Assembly (NCBI GenBank): GCA_964035575.1
Contig: OZ037839.1
Coordinates: forward strand, 1,191,220-1,255,219
Direction: 5' to 3'
Source: Rhynchopus sp. YZ270_cl-10
Lineage: Eukaryota; Euglenozoa; Diplonemea; Diplonemida; Diplonemidae
DNA length: 64,000 nucleotides
A model generated the notes under the pieces. It did not search any database. It saw nothing but the letters and a program-made list of their open reading frames with translations, and had not been told where the DNA came from. The first letter of the stretch is position 1, and each line of letters begins with the position of its first letter. This document shows, in pieces, positions 11,119-21,000 of this stretch. The position numbers and the translations under genes are program-made.

Positions 11119-11930
11119 CAATGTAAATAAATAAACCTGTGAAGAAAAAATGGCAGGGTTCTATCCAAGGGGTATAGGGGGTACATTGTACCCCCTGAGG
11201 ATTTTTACAGATAATTTTTTGAAAAATGTGGGGTACGTTTTGTCTAGAAGGGGTACATAGGGAGGGGGGTCCCATATTACACATGACCCCGCCGAGGAGA
11301 GCAATTGACTCGCTCGCTCAAAAGAAGACAAAAAAACTAAACATAACTTCTACCAAATTCTACCAAATGATCTGTCCTTGCTACTCTACTACTAGGTCTT
11401 TTTTCGTTGACCACAGCCTCCTTCAAGGTATTGCCTACAACAAAGCAGTTGGCCACCCAAGGTATCCCTTTATCTTCTAGCAGCAACACCATAGCCGAGC
11501 GGTGAGGCGATGCACGGCGCCCAACTCCACGCCATTCACAGCACGTTGAGCTTTGCCCTCACAAATAGTCCGCCTGCACCTGCCAGGTTCACTCCAAAGA
11601 AATCGTCCACACCATCTGCCAGCGGTAACTAATAAAAGCAGTTCCTACCGTCAGCACGCACCACATACGCATTGTCAAGAAAGCTCCTCATTACCTTATG
11701 TATCGAAGGTTGAAACATAGGAGGTTCATGCAGCAAGCGGTTGAGCTTCCGCCTGTGACACAAACACACAGACCAGCCTCTCCGTAAGGTCATCCAGGCT
11801 CAACAAATCACGGGAGATGTCGGCAAAGTCCAACTCAGCGCGATCGGCGGGAGCAGATACTAAAGCGGAGACCCATAAATACTGTTTCCCCCCGCTACAG
11901 ATACATAATATGCAGTCCACTATCCAGAAA
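11119..11930. other. non-coding flank before satellite
   Basis: Contains a near-palindrome GGGGGTACATTGTACCCCC (11177-11195) and GGGGTAC repeats to about 11285. The segment AGGATTTTTACAG (about 11198) recurs inside the right end of the hAT element (about 61578). No gene supported. Confidence 0.45.
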
Positions 11931-12366
11931 TCGGCGCGTTTTTCTCAAAAGAACGCGTTTCGGTGAAAGCGGCGCGTTTTCCTCAAAAGAACGCGTTTCG
12001 ATGAAAGCGGCGCGTTTTCCTCAAAAGAACGCGTTTCGGTGAAAGCGGCGCGTTTTCCTAAAAAGAACGCGTTTCGATGAAAGCGGCGCGTTTTTCTCAA
12101 AAGAACGCGTTTCGGTGAAAGCGTCGCGTTTTTCTCAAAAGAACGCGTTTCGATGAAAGCGGCGCGTTTTCCTCAAAAGAACGCGTTTCTGTGAAAGCGT
12201 CGCGTTTTTCTCAAAAGAACGCGTTTCGATGAAAGCGGCGCGTTTTTCTCAAAAGAACGCGTTTCGGTGAAAGCGTCGCGTTTTTCTCAAAAGAACGCGT
12301 TTCGATGAAAGCGGCGCGTTTTCCTCAAAAGAACGCGTTTCGGTGAAAGCGTCGCGTTTTTCTCAA
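11931..12366. repeat. 38-bp satellite, left block (about 11 monomers)
   Basis: Same monomer and orientation as the main array at 15004-39594. It ends in the middle of a monomer (CTCAA), exactly where the right block resumes (AAGAAC), so the two blocks were once continuous. Confidence 0.97.
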
Positions 12367-12422
12367 TGAGTATTTACAACCCTCCCGCCAGGTACCCGAA
12401 GGCTCCCGGCGGGAGGGTCATA

Positions 12423-12623
12423 TTTTCGAAACCCTCCCGCCGGGTTTTTTGCTCGAGGGAGCCCTGTTGGACCACGAGGGGACCCGTGTGGGCCCGAGGG
12501 AGGCCGTGTGGGGGAACGAGGGCGAAGCCCGAGCCCCACACGGCCTCCCGAGGGCCCACACGGGTCCCCGAGGGTCCAACAGGGCTCCCGAGAGCAAAAA
12601 ACCCGGCGGGAGCGGTTTCGAAA
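12423..12623. repeat. long hairpin A
   Basis: Inverted repeat with arms of about 90-95 bp, starting TTTTCGAAACCCTCCCGCC and ending with its complement. The centre near 12518-12535 contains CGAGGGCGAAGCCCGAG. Arms pair with few mismatches. The flanks begin with ACAACCCTCCC (12373) and end with GGGGGGTTGT (about 12669), giving an outer inverted pair. Confidence 0.85.
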
Positions 12624-12693
12624 AGGACCCTCACAACGGAGAGCCTAAGGGGTGGCTAGGGGGGTTGTAGGACGCTTTGTTTCACGCGGGAGG

Positions 12694-12836
12694 GTAAAGT
12701 GTCACTTGTCGTTCCCTCACCCCCCTTCTTGTAGTTGTTTGATGCGTTGACGCTTCCACACACACTAAAAATTACCTGTTGGTTGGTGGTGTTGCGGAGC
12801 ACGGTTGGGTGAGTGAACGACGTGACACTTTCCGCT
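12694..12836. repeat. inverted repeat around AAAGTGTCAC
   Basis: GTAAAGTGTCACTTGTCGTTCC near 12694 pairs imperfectly with the complement of CGACGTGACACTTTCC near 12818-12833. It forms a stem with a loop of about 100 bases. Confidence 0.6.
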
Positions 12837-12902
12837 CACAAAGTAGTGTGCGTAACAAAAAAACCCTCACCGACGCTACGTAGAGTGAGAAAAACCCAAA
12901 AA

Positions 12903-13118
12903 ACCTGGCGGGAGGGTCCAAAAAGCTGGCGGGAGGGTCCCCAGACCTGGCGGGAGGGTCCACAGACCTGGCGGGAGGGTCCCCAGACCTGGCGGGAGGG
13001 TCCCCAGACCTGGCGGGAGGGTCCACAGACCTGGCGGGAGGGTCCCCAGACCTGGCGGGAGGGTCCCCAGACCTGGCGGGAGGGTCCACAGACCTGGCGG
13101 GAGGGTCCCCAGACCTGG
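12903..13118. repeat. 21-bp minisatellite (CCTGGCGGGAGGGTCCCCAGA)n
   Basis: About ten tandem copies of a 21-bp unit with core CTGGCGGGAGGGTCC, differing mainly at CCCAGA versus CACAGA. Because the period is a multiple of three, open frames cross it on both strands; these are not genes. The same unit recurs at 14765-14880. Confidence 0.92.
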
Positions 13119-13253
13119 GGAGATCTGAGATAGATAGAGATTACCTAAAAAGACCCGCGAGGGGCGAACAGCAATGAAAAATGATAAAATGGAGAGGAGG
13201 GAAGGGGGATTGAGTATTTACTACCCTCCCTGCGGATTCCCGAAGGCTCCCGG

Positions 13254-13433
13254 AGGGAGGGTACTTTTTGGATACCATCCCGGTGGAAATTTTTGCCCGA
13301 GGGAGCCCGTTGGGACCCGAGGGGACCCTTGTGGGCCCCGAGGGGCCCACAAGGGTCCCCGAGGGTCCCAACGGGCTCCCGAGGGCAAAAATTCACCGGG
13401 ATGGTATCCAAAAAGTACCCTCCCAACGGAGAG
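13254..13433. repeat. long hairpin B
   Basis: Inverted repeat with arms of about 85 bp; the centre is GGGCCCCGAGGGGCCC (about 13334-13349). It is clearly related to hairpin A in layout and sequence, yet where A and B differ both arms usually differ together, so pairing is kept. Confidence 0.88.
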
Positions 13434-13798
13434 ACTGAGGGAATGCGGGAGGGGAGTAGTTCTCTTTGTTTCACGCGGGAGGGGTCAAAATACACTCACG
13501 ACTGGCGATATGCGGGTGAATCTTGGCCCCAATGGCCGAATTACGGTTATATGGGGCTGTTGTGCCATCACCCACCGGACCCTACCCACAGAATTTGAAC
13601 GCATTTTGGTTGAAATTTTGACTTGAAAATTTTCTTCACAATTTGCCCAATCTGAGGTTTTCATTGGACTTTTTGGCACATTTTATGACCTACCAGGCCC
13701 GATTTTGGGCGAAAAAAAAATTTTTTTTTTGGTCAGAAATCGCCTTGTATAACCACTGTATTAGTGTAGGCTTGTACACAGAAGTGCATTTTTGTACA

Positions 13799-14104
13799 CA
13801 AAATGACCGGGAAATAAATTCTAGATGGTCAAATCATCAAAATTCCAGCTCTATTTGCATTTTTGGGCCCAGCTGAGCCTATGGGGGGGGTTTTTTTTCC
13901 AGGTGAGAAGTGTGTTTGTGAAAAAAAATCAAAAAAAAGCCAAAAAAAGCCGGAGGGATGGTCAAAAAGCCGGAGGGATGGTCAAAAAAAGCCTCAAAAT
14001 GACCGGGAAATAAATTCTAGATGGTCAAAACATCAAAATTCCAGCTCTATTTCCATTTTTGGGCCCATCTGAGCCTATGGGGGGGTATTTTTTTCAGCTG
14101 AAAA
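13799..14104. repeat. direct duplication of about 110 bp
   Basis: AAAATGACCGGGAAATAAAT at 13799 begins a segment of about 110 bp that is repeated at 13996 with a few substitutions. About 85 bp containing GCCGGAGGGATGG units separates the copies. Confidence 0.9.
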
Positions 14105-14139
14105 AGGTGTTTGCGAAAAAAAACCCAAAAAAAGCCAAA

Positions 14140-14380
14140 AAAGCCGGAGGGATGCCTAAAAAAGCCGGCGGGATGCCTAAAAAAAGCCGGAGGGATGGTT
14201 AAAAAAGCCGGAGGGATGCCTAAAAAAGCCGGAGGGATGGTCAAAAAAGCCGGCGGGATGCCTAAAAAAGCCGGAGGGATGCCTAAAAAGCCGGAGGGAT
14301 GCCTAAAAAAGCCGGAGGGATGCCTAAAAAAGCCGGAGGGATGGTCAAAATCCCGGCGGGATGGTATACCATCCCGCCGG
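14140..14380. repeat. GCCGGAGGGATG minisatellite and 28-bp palindrome
   Basis: About ten tandem copies of a 20-21-bp unit (AAAAAGCCGGAGGGATGCCT, or with GGTC). They end in a perfect 28-bp palindrome at 14353-14380 whose half is CCGGCGGGATGGTA, made of the same unit in opposite orientations. Confidence 0.9.
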
Positions 14381-14764
14381 CTTTTTGACCCTCCCTCCGG
14401 GAGGGTTGGGACCCTCCCTAGGGTATGTAAAGTCGCCGGAGGGAGTGTATTTTGACCCCTCCCTAGGGAAACAAACTTATTATCTCGAAAAGAGGCGCTA
14501 CGATGAGGGGGGCGAATGTGGAGGCCGAAACAACCCAAAACAAATTCCAACAAAAAATCTGATGAAGATGGTGGTGGTATAGTGAGGGTAGAGGCTGAAA
14601 ACACAAAAACGGACCCCGGCCAACCAGGTCAAAGCCTGAGGAAAACTAAAAAATATTCTGCCTAAAAGACAGCATGCGTGCCACGTCAAAACAAAGATTA
14701 GGTAAACTCTATCATAGATCTCCCAACTCGCAGCGAAGCTGCTCCGCTAAAGCGGGTTGAACGG

Positions 14765-14912
14765 GAGGGTCCCCAGACCTGGCGGGAGGGTCCCCAGACC
14801 TGGCGGGAGGGTCCCCAGACCTGGCGGGAGGGTCCCCAGACCTGGCGGGAGGGTTCCCAGACCTGGCGGGAGGGTCCAAAAGCTGGCGGGAGGGTCCGGA
14901 CCCTCCCGCCAG
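14765..14912. repeat. second 21-bp array ending in 30-bp palindrome
   Basis: Five to six copies of the CTGGCGGGAGGGTCC-type unit seen at 12903-13118. The last one is half of a perfect palindrome at 14883-14912 (half-site CTGGCGGGAGGGTCC). Confidence 0.9.
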
Positions 14913-15003
14913 GATTACCCTCCCGCCGGGTGGGTTTGACCCTCCCGGCGGGCGTGTAAAGTAGCTGGCGGGAGGGTCTTTTTGACCCTCCCTAGGGAAA
15001 CAC

Positions 15004-18000
15004 AAGAACGCGTTTCGATGAAAGCGGCGCGTTTTTCTCAAAAGAACGCGTTTCGGTGAAAGCGGCGCGTTTTCCTCAAAAGAACGCGTTTCGATGAAAG
15101 CGGCGCGTTTTCCTCAAAAGAACGCGTTTCGATGAAAGCGGCGCGTTTTTCTCAAAAGAACGCGTTTCGGTGAAAGCGGCGCGTTTCCTCAAAAGAACGC
15201 GTTTCGATGAAAGCGGCGCGTTTTTCTCAAAAGAACGCGTTTCGGTGAAAGCGGCGCGTTTTCCTCAAAAGAACGCGTTTCGATGAAAGCGGCGCGTTTT
15301 CCTCAAAAGAACGCGTTTCGATGAAAGCGGCGCGTTTTCCTCAAAAGAACGCGTTTCGGTGAAAGCGCGTTTTTCTCAAAAGAACGTGTTTCGATGAAAG
15401 CGGCGCGTTTTCCTCAAAAGAACGTGTTTCGATGAAAGCGGCGCGCTTTTCTCAAAAGAACGCGTTTCGATGAAAGCGGCGCGTTTTCCTCAAAAGAACG
15501 CGTTTCGATGAAAGCGGCGCGTTTTCCTCAAAAGAACGCGTTTCGGTGAAAGCGGCGCGTTTTTCACAAAAGAACGCGTTTCGATGAAAGCGGCGCGCTT
15601 TTCTCAAAAGAACGCGTTTCGATGAAAGCGGCGCGTTTTCCTCAAAAGAACGCGTTTCGATGAAAGCGGCGCGTTTTCCTCAAAAGAACGCGTTTCGGTG
15701 AAAGCGGCGCGTTTTTCTCAAAAGAACGCGTTTCGATGAAAGCGGCGCGTTTCCTCAAAAGAACGCGTTTCGATGAAAGCGGCGCGTTTTCCTCAAAAGA
15801 ACGCGTTTCGGTGAAAGCGTCGCGTTTTCCTCAAAAGAACGCGTTTCGATGAAAGCGTCGCGTTTTCCTCAAAAGAACGCGTTTCGATGAAAGCGGCGCG
15901 TTTTTCTCAAAAGAACGCGTTTCGGTGAAAGCGGCGCGTTTTCCTCAAAAGAACGCGTTTCGATGAAAGCGTCGCGTTTTCCTCAAAAGAACGCGTTTCG
16001 ATGAAAGCGGCGCGTTTTTCTCAAAAGAACGCGTTTCGGTGAAAGCGTCGCGTTTTCCTCAAAAGAACGCGTTTCGATGAAAGCGTCGCGTTTTCCTCAA
16101 AAGAACGCGTTTCGATGAAAGCGGCGCGTTTTTCTCAAAAGAACGCGTTTCGGTGAAAGCGGCGCGTTTTTCTCAAAAGAACGCGTTTCGGTGAAAGCGT
16201 CGCGTTTTCCTCAAAAGAACGCGTTTCGATGAAAGCGGCGCGTTTTTCTCAAAAGAACGCGTTTCGGTGAAAGCGGAGGGTTTTCCTCAAAAGAACGCGT
16301 TTCGCTGAAAGCGGCGCGTTTCCTCAAAAGAACGCGTTTCGATGAAAGCGGCGCGTTTTTCTCAAAAGAACGCGTTTCGGTGAAAGCGGCGCGTTTTTCT
16401 CAAAAGAACGCGTTTCGATGAAAGCGGCGCGTTTTTCTCAAAAGAACGCGTTTCGATGAAAGCGGCGCGTTTTCCTCAAAAGAACGCGTTTCGATGAAAG
16501 CGGCGCGTTTTGCTCAAAAGAACGCGTTTCGGTGAAAGCGGCGCGTTTTTCTCAAAAGAACGCGTTTCGGTGAAAGCGTCGCGTTTTTCTCAAAAGAACG
16601 CGTTTCGATGAAAGCGGCGCGTTTTTCTCAAAAGAACGCGTTTCGATGAAAGCGGCGCGTTTTCCTCAAAAGAACGCGTTTCGATGAAAGCGGCGCGTTT
16701 TCCTCAAAAGAACGCGTTTCGGTGAAAGCGGCGCGTTTTTCTCAAAAGAACGCGTTTCGATGAAAGCGGCGCGTTTCCTCAAAAGAACGCGTTTCGATGA
16801 AAGCGGCGCGTTTCCTCAAAAGAACGCGTTTCGGTGAAAGCGTCGCGTTTTCCTCAAAAGAACGCGTTTCGATGAAAGCGGCGCGTTTTTCTCAAAAGAA
16901 CGCGTTTCGGTGAAAGCGGCGCGTTTTCCTCAAAAGAACGCGTTTCGGTGAAAGCGTCGCGTTTTCCTCAAAAGAACGCGTTTCGATGAAAGCGTCGCGT
17001 TTTCCTCAAAAGAACGCGTTTCGGTGAAAGCGGAGGGTTTTCCTCAAAAGAACGCGTTTCGCTGAAAGCGGCGCGTTTCCTCAAAAGTACGCGTTTCGAT
17101 GAAAGCGGCGCGTTTTTCTCAAAAGAACGCGTTTCGGTGAAAGCGGCGCGTTTTTCTCAAAAGAACGCGTTTCGATGAAAGCGGCGCGTTTTTCTCAAAA
17201 GAACGCGTTTCGGTGAAAGCGGCGCGTTTTCCTCAAAAGAACGCGTTTCGATGAAAGCGTCGCGTTTTTCTCAAAAGAACGCGTTTCGATGAAAGCGGCG
17301 CGTTTTCCTCAAAAGAACGCGTTTCGGTGAAAGCGGCGCGTTTTTCTCAAAAGAACGCGTTTCGGTGAAAGCGTCGCGTTTTCCTCAAAAGAACGCGTTT
17401 CGGTGAAAGCGGCGTGTTTTCCTCAAAAGAACGCGTTTCGATGAAAGCGGCGCGTTTTCCTCAAAAGAACGCGTTTCGGTGAAAGCGGCGCGTTTTTCTC
17501 AAAAGAACGCGTTTCGGTGAAAGCGGCGCGTTTTCCTCAAAAGAACGCGTTTCGATGAAAGCGGCGCGTTTTTCTCAAAAGAACGCGTTTCGATGAAAGC
17601 GGCGCGTTTTCCTCAAAAGAACGCGTTTCGATGAAAGCGGCGCGTGTTCCTCAAAAGAACGCGTTTCGGTGAAAGCGGCGCGTTTTCCTCAAAAGAACGC
17701 GTTTCGATGAAAGCGGCGCGTTTTCCTCAAAAGAACGCGTTTCGATGAAAGCGGCGCGTTTTTCTCAAAAGAACGCGTTTCGGTGAAAGCGGCGCGTTTT
17801 CCTCAAAAGAACGCGTTTCGATGAAAGCGTCGCGTTTTTCTCAAAAGAACGCGTTTCGGTGAAAGCGGCGCGTTTTTCTCAAAAGAACGCGTTTCGGTGA
17901 AAGCGGCGCGTTTTCCTCAAAAGAACGCGTTTCGATGAAAGCGGCGCGTTTTTCTCAAAAGAACGCGTTTCGATGAAAGCGGCGCGTTTTCCTCAAAAGA

Positions 18001-21000
18001 ACGCGTTTCGATGAAAGCGGCGCGTTTTCCTCAAAAGAACGCGTTTCGATGAAAGCGGCGCGTTTTTCTCAAAAGAACGCGTTTCGGTGAAAGCGGCGCG
18101 TTTTCCTCAAAAGAACGCGTTTCGGTGAAAGCGGCGCGTTTTCCTCAAAAGAACGCGTTTCGATGAAAGCGGCGCGTTTTCCTCAAAAGAACGCGTTTCG
18201 GTGAAAGCGGCGCGTTTTCCTCAAAAGAACGCGTTTCGGTGAAAGCGGCGCGTTTTCCTCAAAAGAACGCGTTTCGGTGAAAGCGTCGCGTTTTTCTCAA
18301 AAGAACGCGTTTCGATGAAAGCGGCACGTTTTTCTCAAAAGAACGCGTTTCGATGAAAGCGGCACGTTTTTCACAAAAGAACGCGTTTCGGTGAAAGCGG
18401 CGCGTTTTCCTCAAAAGAACGCGTTTCGGTGAAAGCGGCGCGTTTTTCTCAAAAGAACGCGTTTCGGTGAAAGCGTCGCGTTTTTCTCAAAAGAACGCGT
18501 TTCGATGAAAGCGGCGCGTTTTCCTCAAAAGAACGCGTTTCGATGAAAGCGGCGCGTTTTGCTCAAAAGAACGCGTTTCGGTGAAAGCGGCGCGTTTTTC
18601 TCAAAAGAACGCGTTTCGATGAAAGCGGCGCGTTTTCCTCAAAAGAACGCGTTTCGATGAAAGCGGCGCGTTTTTCTCAAAAGAACGCGTTTCGGTGAAA
18701 GCGGCGCGTTTTCCTCAAAAGAACGCGTTTCGATGAAAGCGGCGCGTTTTTCTCAAAAGAACGCGTTTCGATGAAAGCGGCGCGTTTTTCTCAAAAGAAC
18801 GCGTTTCGGTGAAAGCGGCGCGTTTTTCTCAAAAGAACGCGTTTCGATGAAAGCGTCGCGTTTTCCTCAAAAGAACGCGTTTCGGTGAAAGCGGCGCGTT
18901 TTTCTCAAAAGAACGCGTTTCGATGAAAGCGGCGCGTTTTCCTCAAAAGAACGCGTTTCGGTGAAAGCGTCGCGTTTTTCTCAAAAGAACGCGTTTCGGT
19001 GAAAGCGGCGCGTTTTTCTCAAAAGAACGCGTTTCGGTGAAAGCGGCGTGTTTTCCTCAAAAGAACGCGTTTCGGTGAAAGCGGCGCGTTTTCCTCAAAA
19101 GAACGCGTTTCGATGAAAGCGTCGCGTTTTTCTCAAAAGAACGCGTTTCGATGAAAGCGGCGCGTTTTCCTCAAAAGAACGCGTTTCGATGAAAGCGGCG
19201 CGTTTTCCTCAAAAGAACGCGTTTCGATGAAAGCGGCGCGTTTTCCTCAAAAGAACGCGTTTCGATGAAAGCGGCGCGTTTTCCTCAAAAGAACGCGTTT
19301 CGATGAAAGCGGCGCGTTTTTCTCAAAAGAACGCGTTTCGATGAAAGCGGCGCGTTTTCCTCAAAAGAACGCGTTTCGATGAAAGCGGCGCGTTTTCCTC
19401 AAAAGAACGCGTTTCGATGAAAGCGGCGCGTTTTCCTCAAAAGAACGCGTTTCGATGAAAGCGTCGCGTTTTTCTCAAAAGAACGCGTTTCGATGAAAGC
19501 GGCGCGTTTTTCTCAAAAGAACGCGTTTCGATGAAAGCGGCGCGTTTTCCTCAAAAGAACGCGTTTCGATGAAAGCGGCGCGTTTTCCTCAAAAGAACGC
19601 GTTTCGATGAAAGCGGCGCGTTTTCCTCAAAAGAACGCGTTTCGATGAAAGCGGCGCGTTTTTCTCAAAAGAACGCGTTTCGATGAAAGCGGCGCGTTTT
19701 CCTCAAAAGAACGCGTTTCGATGAAAGCGTCGCGTTTTTCTCAAAAGAACGCGTTTCGATGAAAGCGGCGCGTTTTCCTCAAAAGAACGCGTTTCGATGA
19801 AAGCGGCGCGTTTTTCTCAAAAGAACGCGTTTCGATGAAAGCGGCGCGTTTTCCTCAAAAGAACGCGTTTCGATGAAAGCGGCGCGTTTTCCTCAAAAGA
19901 ACGCGTTTCGATGAAAGCGGCGCGTTTTCCTCAAAAGAACGCGTTTCGATGAAAGCGGCGCGTTTTCCTCAAAAGAACGCGTTTCGATGAAAGCGTCGCG
20001 TTTTTCTCAAAAGAACGCGTTTCGATGAAAGCGGCGCGTTTTCCTCAAAAGAACGCGTTTCGATGAAAGCGGCGCGTTTTCCTCAAAAGAACGCGTTTCG
20101 ATGAAAGCGGCGCGTTTTCCTCAAAAGAACGCGTTTCGATGAAAGCGGCGCGTTTTCCTCAAAAGAACGCGTTTCGATGAAAGCGGCGCGTTTTTCTCAA
20201 AAGAACGCGTTTCGATGAAAGCGGCGCGTTTTCCTCAAAAGAACGCGTTTCGATGAAAGCGGCGCGTTTTCCTCAAAAGAACGCGTTTCGATGAAAGCGG
20301 CGCGTTTTCCTCAAAAGAACGCGTTTCGATGAAAGCGTCGCGTTTTTCTCAAAAGAACGCGTTTCGATGAAAGCGGCGCGTTTTTCTCAAAAGAACGCGT
20401 TTCGATGAAAGCGGCGCGTTTTCCTCAAAAGAACGCGTTTCGATGAAAGCGGCGCGTTTTCCTCAAAAGAACGCGTTTCGATGAAAGCGGCGCGTTTTCC
20501 TCAAAAGAACGCGTTTCGATGAAAGCGGCGCGTTTTTCTCAAAAGAACGCGTTTCGATGAAAGCGGCGCGTTTTCCTCAAAAGAACGCGTTTCGATGAAA
20601 GCGGCGCGTTTTCCTCAAAAGAACGCGTTTCGATGAAAGCGGCGCGTTTTCCTCAAAAGAACGCGTTTCGATGAAAGCGTCGCGTTTTTCTCAAAAGAAC
20701 GCGTTTCGATGAAAGCGGCGCGTTTTCCTCAAAAGAACGCGTTTCGATGAAAGCGGCGCGTTTTCCTCAAAAGAACGCGTTTCGATGAAAGCGGCGCGTT
20801 TTTCTCAAAAGAACGCGTTTCGATGAAAGCGGCGCGTTTTCCTCAAAAGAACGCGTTTCGATGAAAGCGGCGCGTTTTCCTCAAAAGAACGCGTTTCGAT
20901 GAAAGCGGCGCGTTTTCCTCAAAAGAACGCGTTTCGATGAAAGCGTCGCGTTTTTCTCAAAAGAACGCGTTTCGATGAAAGCGGCGCGTTTTCCTCAAAA

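Larger units (their letters stand above)
13211..14474. mobile_element. nested palindromic element, about 1.26 kb
   Basis: Starts TGAGTATTTACTACCCTCCC and ends CCCTCCCTAGGGAAACA, the same ends as the outer insertion. The DNA on either side (13120-13210 and 14475 to about 14570) is continuous, as the reverse complement, in a related sequence at about 50800-50990 that lacks this segment. That locus serves as an empty-site comparison. The segment contains hairpin B, a duplicated 110-bp segment and a GCCGGAGGGAT array, and no coding gene. Confidence 0.65.
12367..15003. mobile_element. composite palindromic insertion in satellite
   Basis: A 2637-bp non-coding segment interrupting a single satellite monomer with no loss or duplication of monomer bases. 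It starts TGAGTATTTACAACCCTCCC and ends CCCTCCCTAGGGAAACAC. Inside are two long hairpins, three minisatellite arrays with GGGAGGG-containing units, and a second nested element with the same ends. No transposase or long reliable ORF is present, so if mobile it is non-autonomous. The family is not one I know. Confidence 0.65.

Noticed and set aside
11490-11595. Possible tRNA-Leu/Ser (A box TAGCCGAGCGG, B-box-like GGTTCACTCC)
   Set aside because: Acceptor ends do not pair and the B box lacks a base; the A-box match alone is not enough.
12374-14939. Frames made of DPPARSGDPPARS, GPQTWREGPQTW and similar repeats
   Set aside because: 21-bp units give open frames on both strands; there is no unique sequence or start context.
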